Assembly (NCBI GenBank): GCA_030560485.1
Contig: JAKTTS010000097.1
Location: 1-37,239 of the forward strand
Direction: 5' to 3'
Length of the DNA: 37,239 bases
DNA from: Ascoidea tarda (nom. inval.)
Lineage: Eukaryota; Ascomycota; Saccharomycetes; Ascoideales; Ascoideaceae
Under the pieces are notes generated by a model that was not told where the DNA came from, made no database searches, and worked only from the letters and a program-made list of their open reading frames with translations. Of this stretch, positions 19,201-27,279 are shown piece after piece. Positions within the stretch are counted from its first letter, which is position 1. Every line of letters begins with the position of its first letter. The translations under genes and the position numbers were made by a program.

Positions 19201-20273
19201 AAGAAGGGCATATTGTTCCACTCAATGGAGCAATGATAGCAGCATATCATAATATTTCATTTAATACCATGCAAACGTTTATGTTATCACTTAATAATAA
19301 GATCAATTTGAAAATACTTTTGGAGATTGTTACATTATCAGTTGAATTTGATAACTTGGCTATAAGAAACCATGAAGATGAGATTCTTGAAAGAATTTAC
19401 AACAGATTACCACTTAAATCTGCGTCGATGGGGAAACAAAGAAACTCGTTTGAGTCACCACATTTCAAGGCATTTATATTATTGCAGGCACACTTTTCAA
19501 GAATCAATTTACCGCCAGATTTAGTGTCGGATCAAAAGTTTGTTTTGTCTAAAATTTTGAGTCTATTGAATGCAGCAATCGATATATTGTCAAGCGATGG
19601 GTATCTTACGGCATTGAATGGGATGTATTTGGGTCAAATGATTGTGCAGGCTGTTTGGGACAAAGATAGTCCATTGAAACAAATACCATTTATAAATGAT
19701 GGAATTCTTAGCAGGTGTAAAGAAAATGACATTGAAAATGTTTCAGATTTGGTTTCGCTAGAAGACGACGACAAAAAGCTCAGGATATTGAACTTGACCA
19801 ATAATAATGAGTTACATCAGGCAGTTGAGTTTCTCAACAAGTATCCATTCATTGAAATAAGTTGCGAGTTGGGTTCAGAGGACCCCATAATCGCGAATGA
19901 ATCAACAATTATCAACGTTACAATAACGCGAGATGAGGATGTGGAGGATGCAAGTGCAGTTGCACCCTACTATCCCTTCAGCAAGATGGAGAGCTGGTGG
20001 ATAGTCGTTGGTGATTTGAAAACGAAGCAGTTGTACGCCTTTAAAAAGGCGAGCTTGAACAAGGAAGAACAGACGTTTGAATTGGATGTGGCAATTCCGC
20101 AGCCTGGACACCACCAGCTCACAGTTTGGTGTTTATGTGACTCATACGCCGATGCTGATAGCGATGTGGTGTTGGAGGTAGACGTGGAAGAAGGAGAAGA
20201 AGAAGAAGAAGAAGAGGAAGAAGAAGAATTAGATACGGAGATGCTGGATGTGTCCGCGCGCGAGCGGCGCTGA
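13293..20273 (+). CDS. BRR2: Brr2, U5 snRNP Ski2-like RNA helicase
   Basis: Brr2 unwinds U4/U6 during spliceosome activation. The 2326-residue product (2163 in S. cerevisiae) starts with the family N-terminus YKYDEMSNKVLRADRRF. An acidic region (about 208-310) and a plug-like region precede two helicase cassettes. Cassette 1 has Walker A APTGGGKT (625-632), DEIH (738-741), SAT (780-782) and QMLGRAGRP (978-986), so it should be active. Cassette 2 is degenerate as expected: GSSKGSGKT (1475-1483), DDCH (1580-1583), GLGSSIAN and EMIGSAKSN. Each is followed by winged-helix and Sec63-like parts. Two oddities: an Asp/Glu-rich insertion (about 1930-1972) where other Brr2 proteins have only a few residues, and an extended acidic C-terminal tail. 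The ATG at 13293 is an actual ATG directly before the conserved start. Confidence 0.98.
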   Translation: MDNLSSYKYDEMSNKVLRADRRFVSRRDEEDAIKSAPKSLVGTISMAQMGSSIKNRAGLEEDQLEVESVRKSFAKQQQGVASSPAVPDFTSSNNNINNYSLLDNDIEGLNYFPKTTENSMLFDQIMAWVSSQLGHDSSHDVIRSASDSLLSILKDENTNNHSKLKSLQSLLFDITIPNDKFNHVLNLANEISDFEFDKKEKNKKNESDDDNEEDDLDQNMDSDDDFEKQLVSNHNENDEEEEEEQVIAVNFEDDENEDNEDDDNINLINDHLDEENEDQLDNLFPQTGDNENESDDNKNIDENIESDEIIKFDNASQINQQNLKNKSLKNSFLSSNRNNLINNKNISKTSIPLYKIDSNWLQTEIRKLYDSSTSSSFTDDLTTKTLALLNNFDILDNRTLENELVELFNFQHFKFIELLILNRYKIVFILKLLNINESKIQNLPQERKKIFQEMDSLKLYDLIDEFKQFQSLNNIDSNDQVIKNNKLCESISKNQKFTQNNKIAQEIHMVDLINDFMNENKLKREPRLVDLDSLKFDQGSHLMTVSKVSLPQGSFKKTKKSYEEIHIPPPVSMFNTSRSSLISISSLPEWSQIAFPDSETSSLNIIQSTVFPIAFNTNQNLLLCAPTGGGKTNVAMLSILKTIDNFRNKANNSIDKDAFKMVYIAPLKALVQEQVREFQRRLSPLGINVSELTGDSSLTKQQITETQLIITTPEKWDVITRKNTDLSYTNLVRLIIFDEIHLLHDERGPVLESIIARTLRQSESLYDSTDDLKIRLIGLSATLPNYKDVAQLLNVKSNGLFYFDSSYRPCPLAQQFIGITEKKVLKKVQAMNDACYEKILENVGKNQVIIFVHSRKETAKTAKFIRDKLLEEEKLSSLLKSDSGSREILKQEAQNRKNLDLKDLIPTGFGIHHAGLNRDDRSIVEDLFAEGYIQVLVSTATLAWGVNLPAHTVIIKGTEIYSPVKGAWTQISAQDILQMLGRAGRPRYDKSGEGIIITSQNEVQYYLAILNQQLPIESQLISKLADNLNAEVVSGTVKSLDDGIKWLGYTYLYVRMTRSQKLYNVGPEYKDDDNLYNKRMDLIHSSFITLAKNNLMLYDQNTKFVQPTDLGRIASHYYITNETMAIYNQQLKFYLSPIEVLSIFSMSSEFKYIPIRQEEKLEINRLLEKAPIPIRESADVPLSKVNILLQAYISRLRLEGFALMSDMIFITQSAGRLLRAIYEISLKKGWSNLTKIVLNLCKMVEQRIWSSNSLFRQFPNCPYEIIRKTENSQLPWSHYFTLENPEEVGQAIRSEKFGKLAFDLLQKFPKVEIECNVFPITPSLLKFELVLTPNWNWDYSLHGASQLFLLLVEDCDGENILYDDVFIVRQKYINQEHYLEFTVPLPENVLPPNYFITLISDKWLNCESRKAVSFNNLYLPKKFLSPTELLDLRLVSTSQLGAVSFKNYFDFEHFNKFQSQVFESLYNSNENIFIGSSKGSGKTVCAELALFQHWNNDGGRAVYIHPCEEKLEILYSKWKKDFSDIAGGKAIGKISGELSNDLKILAESHLILATPEKFDLISRRWRQRKNIRSIELLIADDCHLIGEGYEGAVYEIILSRMRFISAQLDDSRLRIVGLGSSIANGKDFGEWLGVDKVNNFNFKPTERFKPLEIHLKSFNIKHNPSLILSMIKPTYQSIKDYAFEEGKCVVFIPSRKQCVEIGFELIKLANKEEKSFLKEELREGTIEGISDITLNECLNNGIGFFYKNMNDNDRLIVEKLFKDNVISVLLSTRETCFYSPSADLVVILSTQYYDGSEHHYVDYSIHEILEMIGSAKSNDEEGVGRSVILTNSTKREYYKRFLNFGIPIESQMKNVLHDSFLNEISIQIIENQQNCIDWLTYSFFYRRLQYNPTYYGVEDTSNLGLSEYLSELVESTLKDLSEAKLISIEENGEDKDEDEKENEEKDKDKDMEDEEDEEDGEDDEDDEDDEEGHIVPLNGAMIAAYHNISFNTMQTFMLSLNNKINLKILLEIVTLSVEFDNLAIRNHEDEILERIYNRLPLKSASMGKQRNSFESPHFKAFILLQAHFSRINLPPDLVSDQKFVLSKILSLLNAAIDILSSDGYLTALNGMYLGQMIVQAVWDKDSPLKQIPFINDGILSRCKENDIENVSDLVSLEDDDKKLRILNLTNNNELHQAVEFLNKYPFIEISCELGSEDPIIANESTIINVTITRDEDVEDASAVAPYYPFSKMESWWIVVGDLKTKQLYAFKKASLNKEEQTFELDVAIPQPGHHQLTVWCLCDSYADADSDVVLEVDVEEGEEEEEEEEEEELDTEMLDVSARERR

Positions 20274-20410
20274 GCGTCGGCCGTTTGCCACTGCCGCAGA
20301 GAGCAACAGAGGAATGGCTGCGGTTTCTTCTGCTTCAGGGTTTGTTGCAACTGCTGCCTTGGAGTCAGAAGCAATTCACAACAACACATTCTGTTGCTCA
20401 CCATCTAGAA
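20274..20410 (+). promoter_or_regulatory. Short BRR2-SNX4 spacer with a CpG-rich patch
   Basis: The 137-bp spacer begins with a CpG-rich patch (about 20255-20285, overlapping the BRR2 stop) containing GCGCGCGAG and GAGCGTCGG. The SNX4 frame is open back to 20285 but only through a TTG, so the upstream part is leader or promoter. No TATA element is evident. Confidence 0.4.
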
Positions 20411-22027
20411 ATGGCCAGCCAGTATCCTCCAGCCAACTGGAACCCCAGCAACATGCAAAGCATCCCTGGCTCATCTGCCCAGAACCAGGTCGCTGCCTCT
20501 CCATCTGCTCCAAAGATAAATGTTAGCCAGTTGGATAGCATTCTTGCTTCAAAGGCTTCGGAAATTGTTGACGACGAGACTATCTATATCAATTCCATAG
20601 TGTCCAACCCTCAAAAGGAGAGCGATGGTCAAAATGCCTTTATTTCTTATCTTATCGAGACCCACACAAACAATCCTGTTTTCCAATCCAAAAATATCAA
20701 GGTCAGAAGAAGATTCTCTGATTTCTACTTGCTTTACCAATGTCTCCTAAACGACTATCCTGCCAGTATCATACCTCCATTGCCTGATAAGCAAAGGCTT
20801 GAGTACATCAAGGGTGATCGTTTTGGCTACGATTTCACAAATAAAAGATGTTCATCTTTAAACAGGTTCTTGAAAAGATTGTCTTTGCATCCTGTACTAA
20901 AAAGAGCAAAAATTTACCTCATTTTCTTAGAAAGTGCTGATTGGAACTCCTACAAGAAAAACCTCAATTTAAAACACTCGATATACTCTTCATCAAAATC
21001 AACTAACGATAATGACAAAAATTTAATATTTGAATCCATCTCATCAGCCCCCTCAATGGTTGATACCTTGTCCGACGCATTAATGAACGCTTTTAAATCT
21101 CCTCAACAACAGCCAAATAAAGAATTTCTTGAAATCAATGAAAGATGCAATAAGTTGAATGAAAATATCACCAAAATCGACAAGGTGTTTCAAAAATACG
21201 TTAAAAAAATTGGCGACTTGGATACCAATTATCTCAATTTTTCTAAACAAGTTTTAAGACTAAACGAACTAGAAATAGACAACGATTTAACTTTTGATTC
21301 AATTTTAAATCCACCGCCTACCAACAACAATAATATCACCAAAAATAACACTTCTAATAACAACAATAACAGAAACTTCAATAATAGCAACTTCAATAAC
21401 TCCACCAATAATTTCAACTATTACAAGGCCTTACAACACTCAAATTCTCAACCTAGTATTACTAATTTCGAAAAATTCTCAAAGGGTTTGGAAGAGCTAT
21501 CGTATGGTTTGAACAAATTGAAAACTTATATTGATAATGACTACATAACTTCATTAAAGGACTTGGAAAATTACATATATTCAATTAAAAGTATAATGAA
21601 ACTAAAAGAACAAAAACAACTAGACTATGAAGCATTGACTGAATATCTAAGCAAAGCAATTAACGAAAAGAATACAATCACAAATGGTGGCTCCACTGGT
21701 AGCTTTTTAAGTTCAAAATTTGATGACTTGAGAGGTGTCAACACTCAATTGCAAAAAAAGGAAAAACTAATCAAATTGAACTCAAAAATTGAACTACTAG
21801 AAAAAGAAGTGGCAAAAACTAAAAAAATTACTGAAATTTTTGAAAACGAAATATTACACGAAGTTCAATACTTTGATGTAATCAAAAATAACGAAATTAA
21901 AGATAATCTAATTAATCTTGGTGATAATTATATCACTTTTTATAAAGATATGATTTCAACTTGGGAAGATGTTGAAAAAGGTTTGGAGAAGGATATATAT
22001 GAGTATGAAAGAAATTTAAGACAATAG
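20411..22027 (+). CDS. SNX4: Sorting nexin Snx4/Atg24, PX-BAR
   Basis: Snx4 binds PI3P on endosomes and the vacuole, recycles cargo such as the SNARE Snc1, and supports selective autophagy. The first in-frame ATG is 20411 (A at -3), giving 538 residues versus 423 in S. cerevisiae. The PX domain covers about 56-176: RRRFSDF (99-105) and PPLPDK (122-127) supply the PI3P pocket, followed by FGYDFTNKRCSSLNRFLKRLSLHP and FLESADW, which match Snx4 specifically. The rest (about 223-538) is a helical BAR region, interrupted by an Asn-rich insertion at about 306-340. It is tandem to BRR2 and convergent with the MCM21-like gene. Confidence 0.92.
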   Translation: MASQYPPANWNPSNMQSIPGSSAQNQVAASPSAPKINVSQLDSILASKASEIVDDETIYINSIVSNPQKESDGQNAFISYLIETHTNNPVFQSKNIKVRRRFSDFYLLYQCLLNDYPASIIPPLPDKQRLEYIKGDRFGYDFTNKRCSSLNRFLKRLSLHPVLKRAKIYLIFLESADWNSYKKNLNLKHSIYSSSKSTNDNDKNLIFESISSAPSMVDTLSDALMNAFKSPQQQPNKEFLEINERCNKLNENITKIDKVFQKYVKKIGDLDTNYLNFSKQVLRLNELEIDNDLTFDSILNPPPTNNNNITKNNTSNNNNNRNFNNSNFNNSTNNFNYYKALQHSNSQPSITNFEKFSKGLEELSYGLNKLKTYIDNDYITSLKDLENYIYSIKSIMKLKEQKQLDYEALTEYLSKAINEKNTITNGGSTGSFLSSKFDDLRGVNTQLQKKEKLIKLNSKIELLEKEVAKTKKITEIFENEILHEVQYFDVIKNNEIKDNLINLGDNYITFYKDMISTWEDVEKGLEKDIYEYERNLRQ

Positions 22028-22034
22028 GAACGTT

Positions 22035-22063
22035 TTAATATTAATATTAATATTAATATTAAT
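22035..22063. repeat. (TTAATA)n hexanucleotide repeat, 4.8 units
   Basis: A perfect TTAATA run lies just after the SNX4 stop in the convergent SNX4/MCM21 spacer, followed by a T8 tract. It probably sits within the 3' UTR or 3'-end signal. Confidence 0.9.
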
Positions 22064-22193
22064 CTTTTTTTTCACCTCTAATTCTTCTATGTTTATACTC
22101 TGTTATAATATTTTGCTAATTTTATTTCTCAATTTCTTGGTCACTATTTAATCTTGTTTAGATTCATTTGTTTTTTGTTTTTTGTCTTTCGTA

Positions 22194-23516
22194 TTATAAT
22201 AATAAATGAATAATTTTCTCGAGTTTTTCTTCAAAATTATTTATATTTCCTTTTAAAATGTTTTCACACTTTAACTTTATTGTTGGATTAAATTGATAAT
22301 TTCTATTATCTGTATTGTTACTCGTTGTACTGTTGTCATTTATAGTGTTATTTAAATCTTTTGATAAAAATAATTGATTTGAATTAATATTGGATTGAAT
22401 TATTATAACATTTTCAATAATGTTATAGTAGTTTAAAATCAATTGAAATTTTATGTTGTTAAATTGAATTAGAATCTTGGTGAATGATAAATTTTTATCA
22501 ATTACTCTAAAAGAATAAACACTTGAAATCATTATGGTGTCATTTAAAAAAAGTGCTCTTCTTAAATTTAAAAAATTTAATTTTTTGTAAACAATTTTAC
22601 TAAAATCGAATAAGTTTTTATAACTTAAATTATTCAAATTGTTCAAATAACTTTTCTCCAAATAAATTAGATTGATAAAAATTGGTATTGTGTGTTTATA
22701 AATAAAATATATTCCATTTTTGGGGTTTTTCTTTAGTATGATATAATGGGGGATCTCAAATTGGTTTTTCTTGGGGTTAAAAAAATCAAACCGAATGCCT
22801 AGTAATGATTCATCGACTTTAGAATCTTGAGTTGAAGAGTCAATTGACTCTTCAATCAAAGATGGTTGCGATATTTGGTTCTTATTCTGGTTCTGAGCAA
22901 CCAATTTTGATGAAGTTGAATCACTTAAAGGAAAAAAAGTCACACCAAACATTCGATATACACTTTCCATATTAAACTTATTTATTGTTGATTTTTTCTT
23001 TAAACTTTTTAGCACATCTTGAATTACTAGATTTTGCGATTTGCTGTCTCTATCAGGCAATAAGGCAGTCTTTGACTGAAGATTATTGTCTTTGTTGTTT
23101 TCTTTAACAATCTCAAAGACGTCCACTTTGGTATTTAGTAGATTGATAGCTGAATCATTAAGGCTGTTCTCTAAAACGTTGTTTATATCATTGGATTCTT
23201 GTTTATCATTTGGATTTCCAGTATCGACTTGGTTCATATCATCCCAAATATTGTCAGGATATAGATCGTTCAATAGAATTGATACCAAGTTTTGATTCTT
23301 CATGCATTTAATCTGATTTATCAACTTTAGATTATCATCTTTCAACAGCCTCACTTTCTTTTCTAGTGAGCCAAGCTCATCTCCAGATATCTTTCTAATC
23401 TTTCTTTTTCTTCTTGAACCGCCACTGGAAAGAAGAGACACATCAAACTGTGGAAGCTTTACTGGCGAAAAGCTAACTGCTTCCTCTATGCCAGCAACAT
23501 CATCTACTTGCACCAT
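22194..23516 (-). CDS. MCM21: Mcm21/CENP-O-like inner kinetochore protein
   Basis: Mcm21 pairs with Ctf19 in the COMA (CENP-O/P/Q/U) complex at centromeres. The 440-residue product has a basic RRKRKIRK patch (35-42) and a coiled coil (about 46-75), then a polar linker. The C-terminal half from about 165 carries CENP-O-like motifs: VYRMFGVTFFPLSD, LLGIRFDFFNP, PHYIILKKN and FIYKHTIPIFI, consistent with the tandem RWD fold. The rest is Asn/Ile-rich and divergent. The ATG at 23516 is a real ATG. Assignment rests on motif order and spacing rather than high identity; another RWD kinetochore subunit is the main alternative. Confidence 0.72.
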   Translation of the reverse strand: MVQVDDVAGIEEAVSFSPVKLPQFDVSLLSSGGSRRKRKIRKISGDELGSLEKKVRLLKDDNLKLINQIKCMKNQNLVSILLNDLYPDNIWDDMNQVDTGNPNDKQESNDINNVLENSLNDSAINLLNTKVDVFEIVKENNKDNNLQSKTALLPDRDSKSQNLVIQDVLKSLKKKSTINKFNMESVYRMFGVTFFPLSDSTSSKLVAQNQNKNQISQPSLIEESIDSSTQDSKVDESLLGIRFDFFNPKKNQFEIPHYIILKKNPKNGIYFIYKHTIPIFINLIYLEKSYLNNLNNLSYKNLFDFSKIVYKKLNFLNLRRALFLNDTIMISSVYSFRVIDKNLSFTKILIQFNNIKFQLILNYYNIIENVIIIQSNINSNQLFLSKDLNNTINDNSTTSNNTDNRNYQFNPTIKLKCENILKGNINNFEEKLEKIIHLLL

Positions 23517-24118
23517 TTTGTCAACACCAACAAGCCCACAGCTTCACCAGCTTTTTCTTCATGTTCCGGTTTTGTGTGGAAAAATCAGACCAGAGTGGTG
23601 GAATCTGCGTGTTCATGCATGTTGCACATAACTCCTGCGAGGCCATTCGGATGTTTCTTGAAAATCAGTCATGTTTCGTATTGCCTTTTTGGGCGCTGGA
23701 GAGGGCGTTCCGTGCTCTGATTGGCTGTGCTGCGTTATATTTAGAGACAGCCATAGCTCTGATGTTGGAACATCTGTGTGGTATTCCATGGCTGTAGTCG
23801 CTATTTTGATCATTCTCTAGTCCCACCAGTAGGGTTTTTTTGCAAATTGGTTTATCCCGGGCTTAGCAGCTCATTGTTTCCCAGAGTGGTGCACATATAA
23901 TCCGAGTATTGCTGCTTTTTTCGTTCCCAAATCCATACTAGGAAATATCCTGCATTGCTGATGCTTTTTTCAAGTTCGGCCGGTTATTGTATTGGTAATC
24001 CATATATATACTGCTTGTTGTTTCCTCTCTATCTGTTTACTTAGAAAACTCATTCTCACTTTGAAAATAGAAACAAGAAACAAACTATCTATCTCACTGC
24101 AGTATAATAGGGCTCGAA
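23517..24118. promoter_or_regulatory. Divergent MCM21/PLB promoter, 602 bp, with CCAAT and TATA
   Basis: A CCAAT box on the minus strand is read as ATTGG at 23720-23724, within a moderately GC-rich stretch. A TATATATA box at 24003-24010 lies about 109 bp upstream of the phospholipase ATG and is the best core promoter candidate. Open frames here start only with non-ATG codons and look random. Confidence 0.5.
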
Positions 24119-26023
24119 ATGTTGAAATTACTTTCACTTGTTTCAATAACTTTCCATCTCTTCCATTTTTCAAATGCATGGTCGCCAACTGATTCATATG
24201 CTCCAGGAATTGTTCAATGTCCCTCTTCAAATGTCTCTCTAATTCGTGATTCTAGTTCAATCAGTGAAGAAGAAGAAAGTTGGCTATCGAAAAGAGATGA
24301 TATTACTTTTGAAAATTTGAAAAAGTTCTTGAAATATAACACTGAATTACCCGAAGGTCTTCTTGACGATTCTGATGAACCAATTAAAATTGCATTTGCT
24401 TTTTCAGGTGGTGGTTTAAGATCTACATTAACAAGTACTGGTCAATTAGCTGCCTTTGATAACAGGACTACTGATGCTTTTGAAAATGGATTGGGTGGGT
24501 TGTTGGATGCTGTAACTTATATTGCTGGGATTTCTGGTGCTAGTTGGCTAGTTGCTTCTCTTTCGATGTACAATTGGACAAGTACTCAGCATTTGATTTT
24601 TGAACAAGATGAACTTTGGGATTTGTATAATTCGATTTTAAATTTCAGCATTTTAGATTTAAATTCAACTTCAACTTTACTTTCCTTATACTCTGTCTTC
24701 AATGAAGTCAATTCTGATCTTACTGCCAAAAAAGACGCCGGTTTTGATATCACTTTAACTGATGCTTGGGGCAGATTACTCTCAAGAATATTTTTGAGCA
24801 ATTACACAGATTACGCTGATTCCTTAACTTGGTCTACTTTGAGAGAATTTGATGTTTTCAAAAACGCTGAAATGCCATTCCCAATTATCATCGCCAATGG
24901 TAGAATGCCTGACACAAAAATTATCAATTTAAACTCAACAGTCTTTGAATTTAATCCTTTTGAAATTGGTTCTTGGGATTCAAGTCTTCAATCATTTGCT
25001 GATATTAAATACTTGGGCTCAAACCTAACAAACGGTTATCCAAACAATAATGAATCGTGTATTTCTGGTTTTGATAACACAGGTTTCTTGATTGGAACTT
25101 CTTCATCTTTATTTAATTTCTTTAACGTTACAGAATTGTTTTCCACCTTGAATCTAGGTGCAACCATTTCAACTGTTTTCAATGATTTCCTAAGTAATTT
25201 AGGTGAAGCTGATGGCGTAAATAACGACATTGCTATTTATGGTCCAAATCCATTCTATGGGTCTTCTTATGGTACAAGTAAATCACTATCCGAATCAGAC
25301 TCTCTTTATTTAGTTGATGGTGGGTTAGATAACCAAAATGTTCCTTTTGCTCCATTTATTCAACCCGAAAGAAATGTTGATGTAATTTTTGGTTTTGATA
25401 ACAGTGCCAATACTGAAGATAATTGGCCAAATGGTACGTCTCTAATTAGAACTTATCAAAGACAATTTGGTTCTCAAGCCAATGCAACTGTTTTTCCCTA
25501 TGTTCCAGATGCTGAAACATTTTTAAAAGAAAACTTAACAACTGGCCCAATTTTCTTTGGTTGTGATTCCTCAAACTTTACCAATTCAAGCAACATTCCT
25601 CCTTTAATTGTTTATCTTGCAAACCATAAAAAGAGTTATGATTCTAATAAGCCAACTTTATTGACTTATTATACTAGAGAGGAAAAACTTTCAATGGTTA
25701 AAAATGGATTTGAAATCTCAACCAATGGAAATGATACTGACCACTGGCCAACTTGTGTTGGGTGTGCTATATTGAAAAGATCCTTTGATAGAAATAATGA
25801 TACTTTGCCTGATGTTTGTGAGGAATGCTTTGAAAATTATTGTTATAATTATGAAGCTAAATCTACTTTAACAAATGATACAAACTCTAGTTCAAGTTCA
25901 AGTTCAAGTTTAGATCCAAGATTGAGTTCGGATACTGGTTTGGCCTCAGGTGCTAAAAAGAATTACGATTTAACGATATTTGCTCAAGTCTTAGCTTTTT
26001 TCATTGTTGCATTGTACATATAG
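24119..26023 (+). CDS. PLB1: Secreted phospholipase B (lysophospholipase), GPI-anchored
   Basis: Fungal phospholipase B hydrolyses both acyl chains of glycerophospholipids at the cell surface or outside the cell. The 634-residue product has a signal peptide (1-20) followed by WSPTDSYAPG, the typical mature start of yeast Plb proteins. The oxyanion motif GGGLRS lies at 97-102, the nucleophile in GISGAS with Ser139, and the catalytic Asp in VDGGLDNQNVPF at Asp400. Many NxS/T sequons are present, and a Cys-rich segment (CEECFENYC) follows. A Ser-rich stretch then leads to a hydrophobic end (LTIFAQVLAFFIVALYI), consistent with a GPI signal. The family has several paralogues in yeasts, so the PLB number is not certain. 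No CTG codon occurs in the gene. Confidence 0.93.
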   Translation: MLKLLSLVSITFHLFHFSNAWSPTDSYAPGIVQCPSSNVSLIRDSSSISEEEESWLSKRDDITFENLKKFLKYNTELPEGLLDDSDEPIKIAFAFSGGGLRSTLTSTGQLAAFDNRTTDAFENGLGGLLDAVTYIAGISGASWLVASLSMYNWTSTQHLIFEQDELWDLYNSILNFSILDLNSTSTLLSLYSVFNEVNSDLTAKKDAGFDITLTDAWGRLLSRIFLSNYTDYADSLTWSTLREFDVFKNAEMPFPIIIANGRMPDTKIINLNSTVFEFNPFEIGSWDSSLQSFADIKYLGSNLTNGYPNNNESCISGFDNTGFLIGTSSSLFNFFNVTELFSTLNLGATISTVFNDFLSNLGEADGVNNDIAIYGPNPFYGSSYGTSKSLSESDSLYLVDGGLDNQNVPFAPFIQPERNVDVIFGFDNSANTEDNWPNGTSLIRTYQRQFGSQANATVFPYVPDAETFLKENLTTGPIFFGCDSSNFTNSSNIPPLIVYLANHKKSYDSNKPTLLTYYTREEKLSMVKNGFEISTNGNDTDHWPTCVGCAILKRSFDRNNDTLPDVCEECFENYCYNYEAKSTLTNDTNSSSSSSSSLDPRLSSDTGLASGAKKNYDLTIFAQVLAFFIVALYI

Positions 26024-26080
26024 AACTTACATTAATACCCAGAATATGTCTTATTTGTTCATTTCTAGCTTTCGTTCATT

Positions 26081-26110
26081 TTCATAAATGTTCATAAAGT
26101 TTCATAAATT
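26081..26110. repeat. Three 10-bp TTCATAAA repeats downstream of PLB
   Basis: Units TTCATAAATG, TTCATAAAGT and TTCATAAATT are adjacent (26081-26110) in the convergent PLB/SDE2 spacer (26024-26313), about 60 bp past the PLB stop. They are probably in the 3' UTR. The rest of the spacer is AT-rich with no gene visible. Confidence 0.85.
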
Positions 26111-26313
26111 TTAATATATAAATGCGTAATTATAGCCAATATCATTACCTAACAATTGTTGTTTTTTTTATTATTCTATTATTAGTAGTGACCTCAGTTT
26201 AGTAGTTAGTAAGTTAAAACAGACATATAAGTAATAGAAGCTCACATTATAATCTTATAAAAATAAATAACTAACAAGTGCCAAAACAAATCAAAATCAA
26301 TTTACTATATAAA

Positions 26314-27222
26314 TCAATTAATCAAATGTTTTCTTATTGACTCTTTTGATTTTCCTTTCAGTAAACCATTATCAGAATTAATAACATTGTTTTCTTCTTC
26401 ATCAGAAGAATATTCAGAATCATCGTTAAAAAAGCGCATGAATTCAGGTTTATTGTTATTTGTTTTATATGTTAAATTTGTTTGTTGGCTTGTTCCAGTT
26501 TCGTTTATGTCTTTCATATCATCTATATAATCACTGCCATCATCATCTAATCTCTTTTCAAAATCGCTCATATCAGATAAAGAAAACAAATCCTCGTCAT
26601 CATCATGTTCATAATTACTTCCAATGACTTGGTTCAATGTTGTGCATAAATCATTTATGGCTTCCTCAGACTCTCTCATGAATTTGATTCCTTCATGATT
26701 TTTAAGCGAAATTTTATTTGGATTTTTATTTATTTTAGCAAGCAATTTTTTTTTCTTTTCTTCAAGCAGTTTTTTCTTTAAAGCTGGTAAGCTACTAATA
26801 TAAGTTTCCAACTGTTGAGTTTTTTTAATATTCTTGATTCTTTTTCCATTTAGTGTCCTACAAAGGTCATTTGAATTAACTAGAGACTTTGAGGACTTTG
26901 TTTTGTTTTGAGTTCTTAAAGTAGACCCAAATCCACCTTTACCACCAAGTAATCGATGACATAGTCGCAAGCTGAAAAAATATTTGTTGGTTGAGTTACG
27001 ATTTTCAATTTGAATAAGCTCTTGTAATGTATTATAGCTTGATATCAATCTGTTTAAAGAAGTCACAAAATATGAGTTGAGATTATTTATTGATGAAGGG
27101 AGAAGAGAGAAAATATGATTTTGTAAATGAGATGTGAAAGTATTGGAGGGTGCTGAAAGGAGGATCTGACTATTGCCAAAAACTGAGCTAAGTTCTATTG
27201 TGTATTGTACAGGAAGCATCAT
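26314..27222 (-). CDS. SDE2: Sde2, ubiquitin-fold splicing and genome-stability factor
   Basis: In S. pombe, Sde2 is made as a ubiquitin-fold precursor, cut after a GG by deubiquitinases, and the Lys-starting C-terminal part joins the spliceosome to excise selected introns; human SDE2 also acts in replication stress. The 302-residue product has an N-terminal ubiquitin-like part (1-94) ending in the hallmark HRLLGG|KGGFGSTLRTQ, so cleavage is expected between Gly94 and Lys95. The conserved Sde2 domain follows (to about 190, including NGKRIKNIKKTQQLETY), then an acidic tail with DDDEDLFSLSDMSDFEKR. Two adjacent Met codons (27222, 27219) could start it. It is divergent from ECM38. Confidence 0.9.
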   Translation of the reverse strand: MMLPVQYTIELSSVFGNSQILLSAPSNTFTSHLQNHIFSLLPSSINNLNSYFVTSLNRLISSYNTLQELIQIENRNSTNKYFFSLRLCHRLLGGKGGFGSTLRTQNKTKSSKSLVNSNDLCRTLNGKRIKNIKKTQQLETYISSLPALKKKLLEEKKKKLLAKINKNPNKISLKNHEGIKFMRESEEAINDLCTTLNQVIGSNYEHDDDEDLFSLSDMSDFEKRLDDDGSDYIDDMKDINETGTSQQTNLTYKTNNNKPEFMRFFNDDSEYSSDEEENNVINSDNGLLKGKSKESIRKHLIN

Positions 27223-27279
27223 AATGTAGGGGTTGCTGAGTGTTGAAGTTGTGATATATCTGTTGCAATGAATGCGAAG

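Noticed and set aside
13706-19250. Antisense frames opposite BRR2 acidic tracts (poly-Ser or Ile/Phe-rich)
   Set aside because: They are mirror images of GAA/GAT repeats; the BRR2 strand carries the conserved helicase.
20285-20410. 42-residue N-terminal extension of Snx4
   Set aside because: It starts at TTG with no ATG until 20411, and no similarity to Snx4 precedes the PX domain.
23508-23797. Overlapping small frames in the MCM21/PLB promoter
   Set aside because: They use non-ATG starts, are Cys/Phe-rich with no conserved motif, and overlap the CCAAT box region.
26203-26209. Minus-strand TACTAAC downstream of SDE2, possible 3' intron
   Set aside because: No matching GTATGT-type 5' site lies between it and the SDE2 stop, and the SDE2 frame ends normally.
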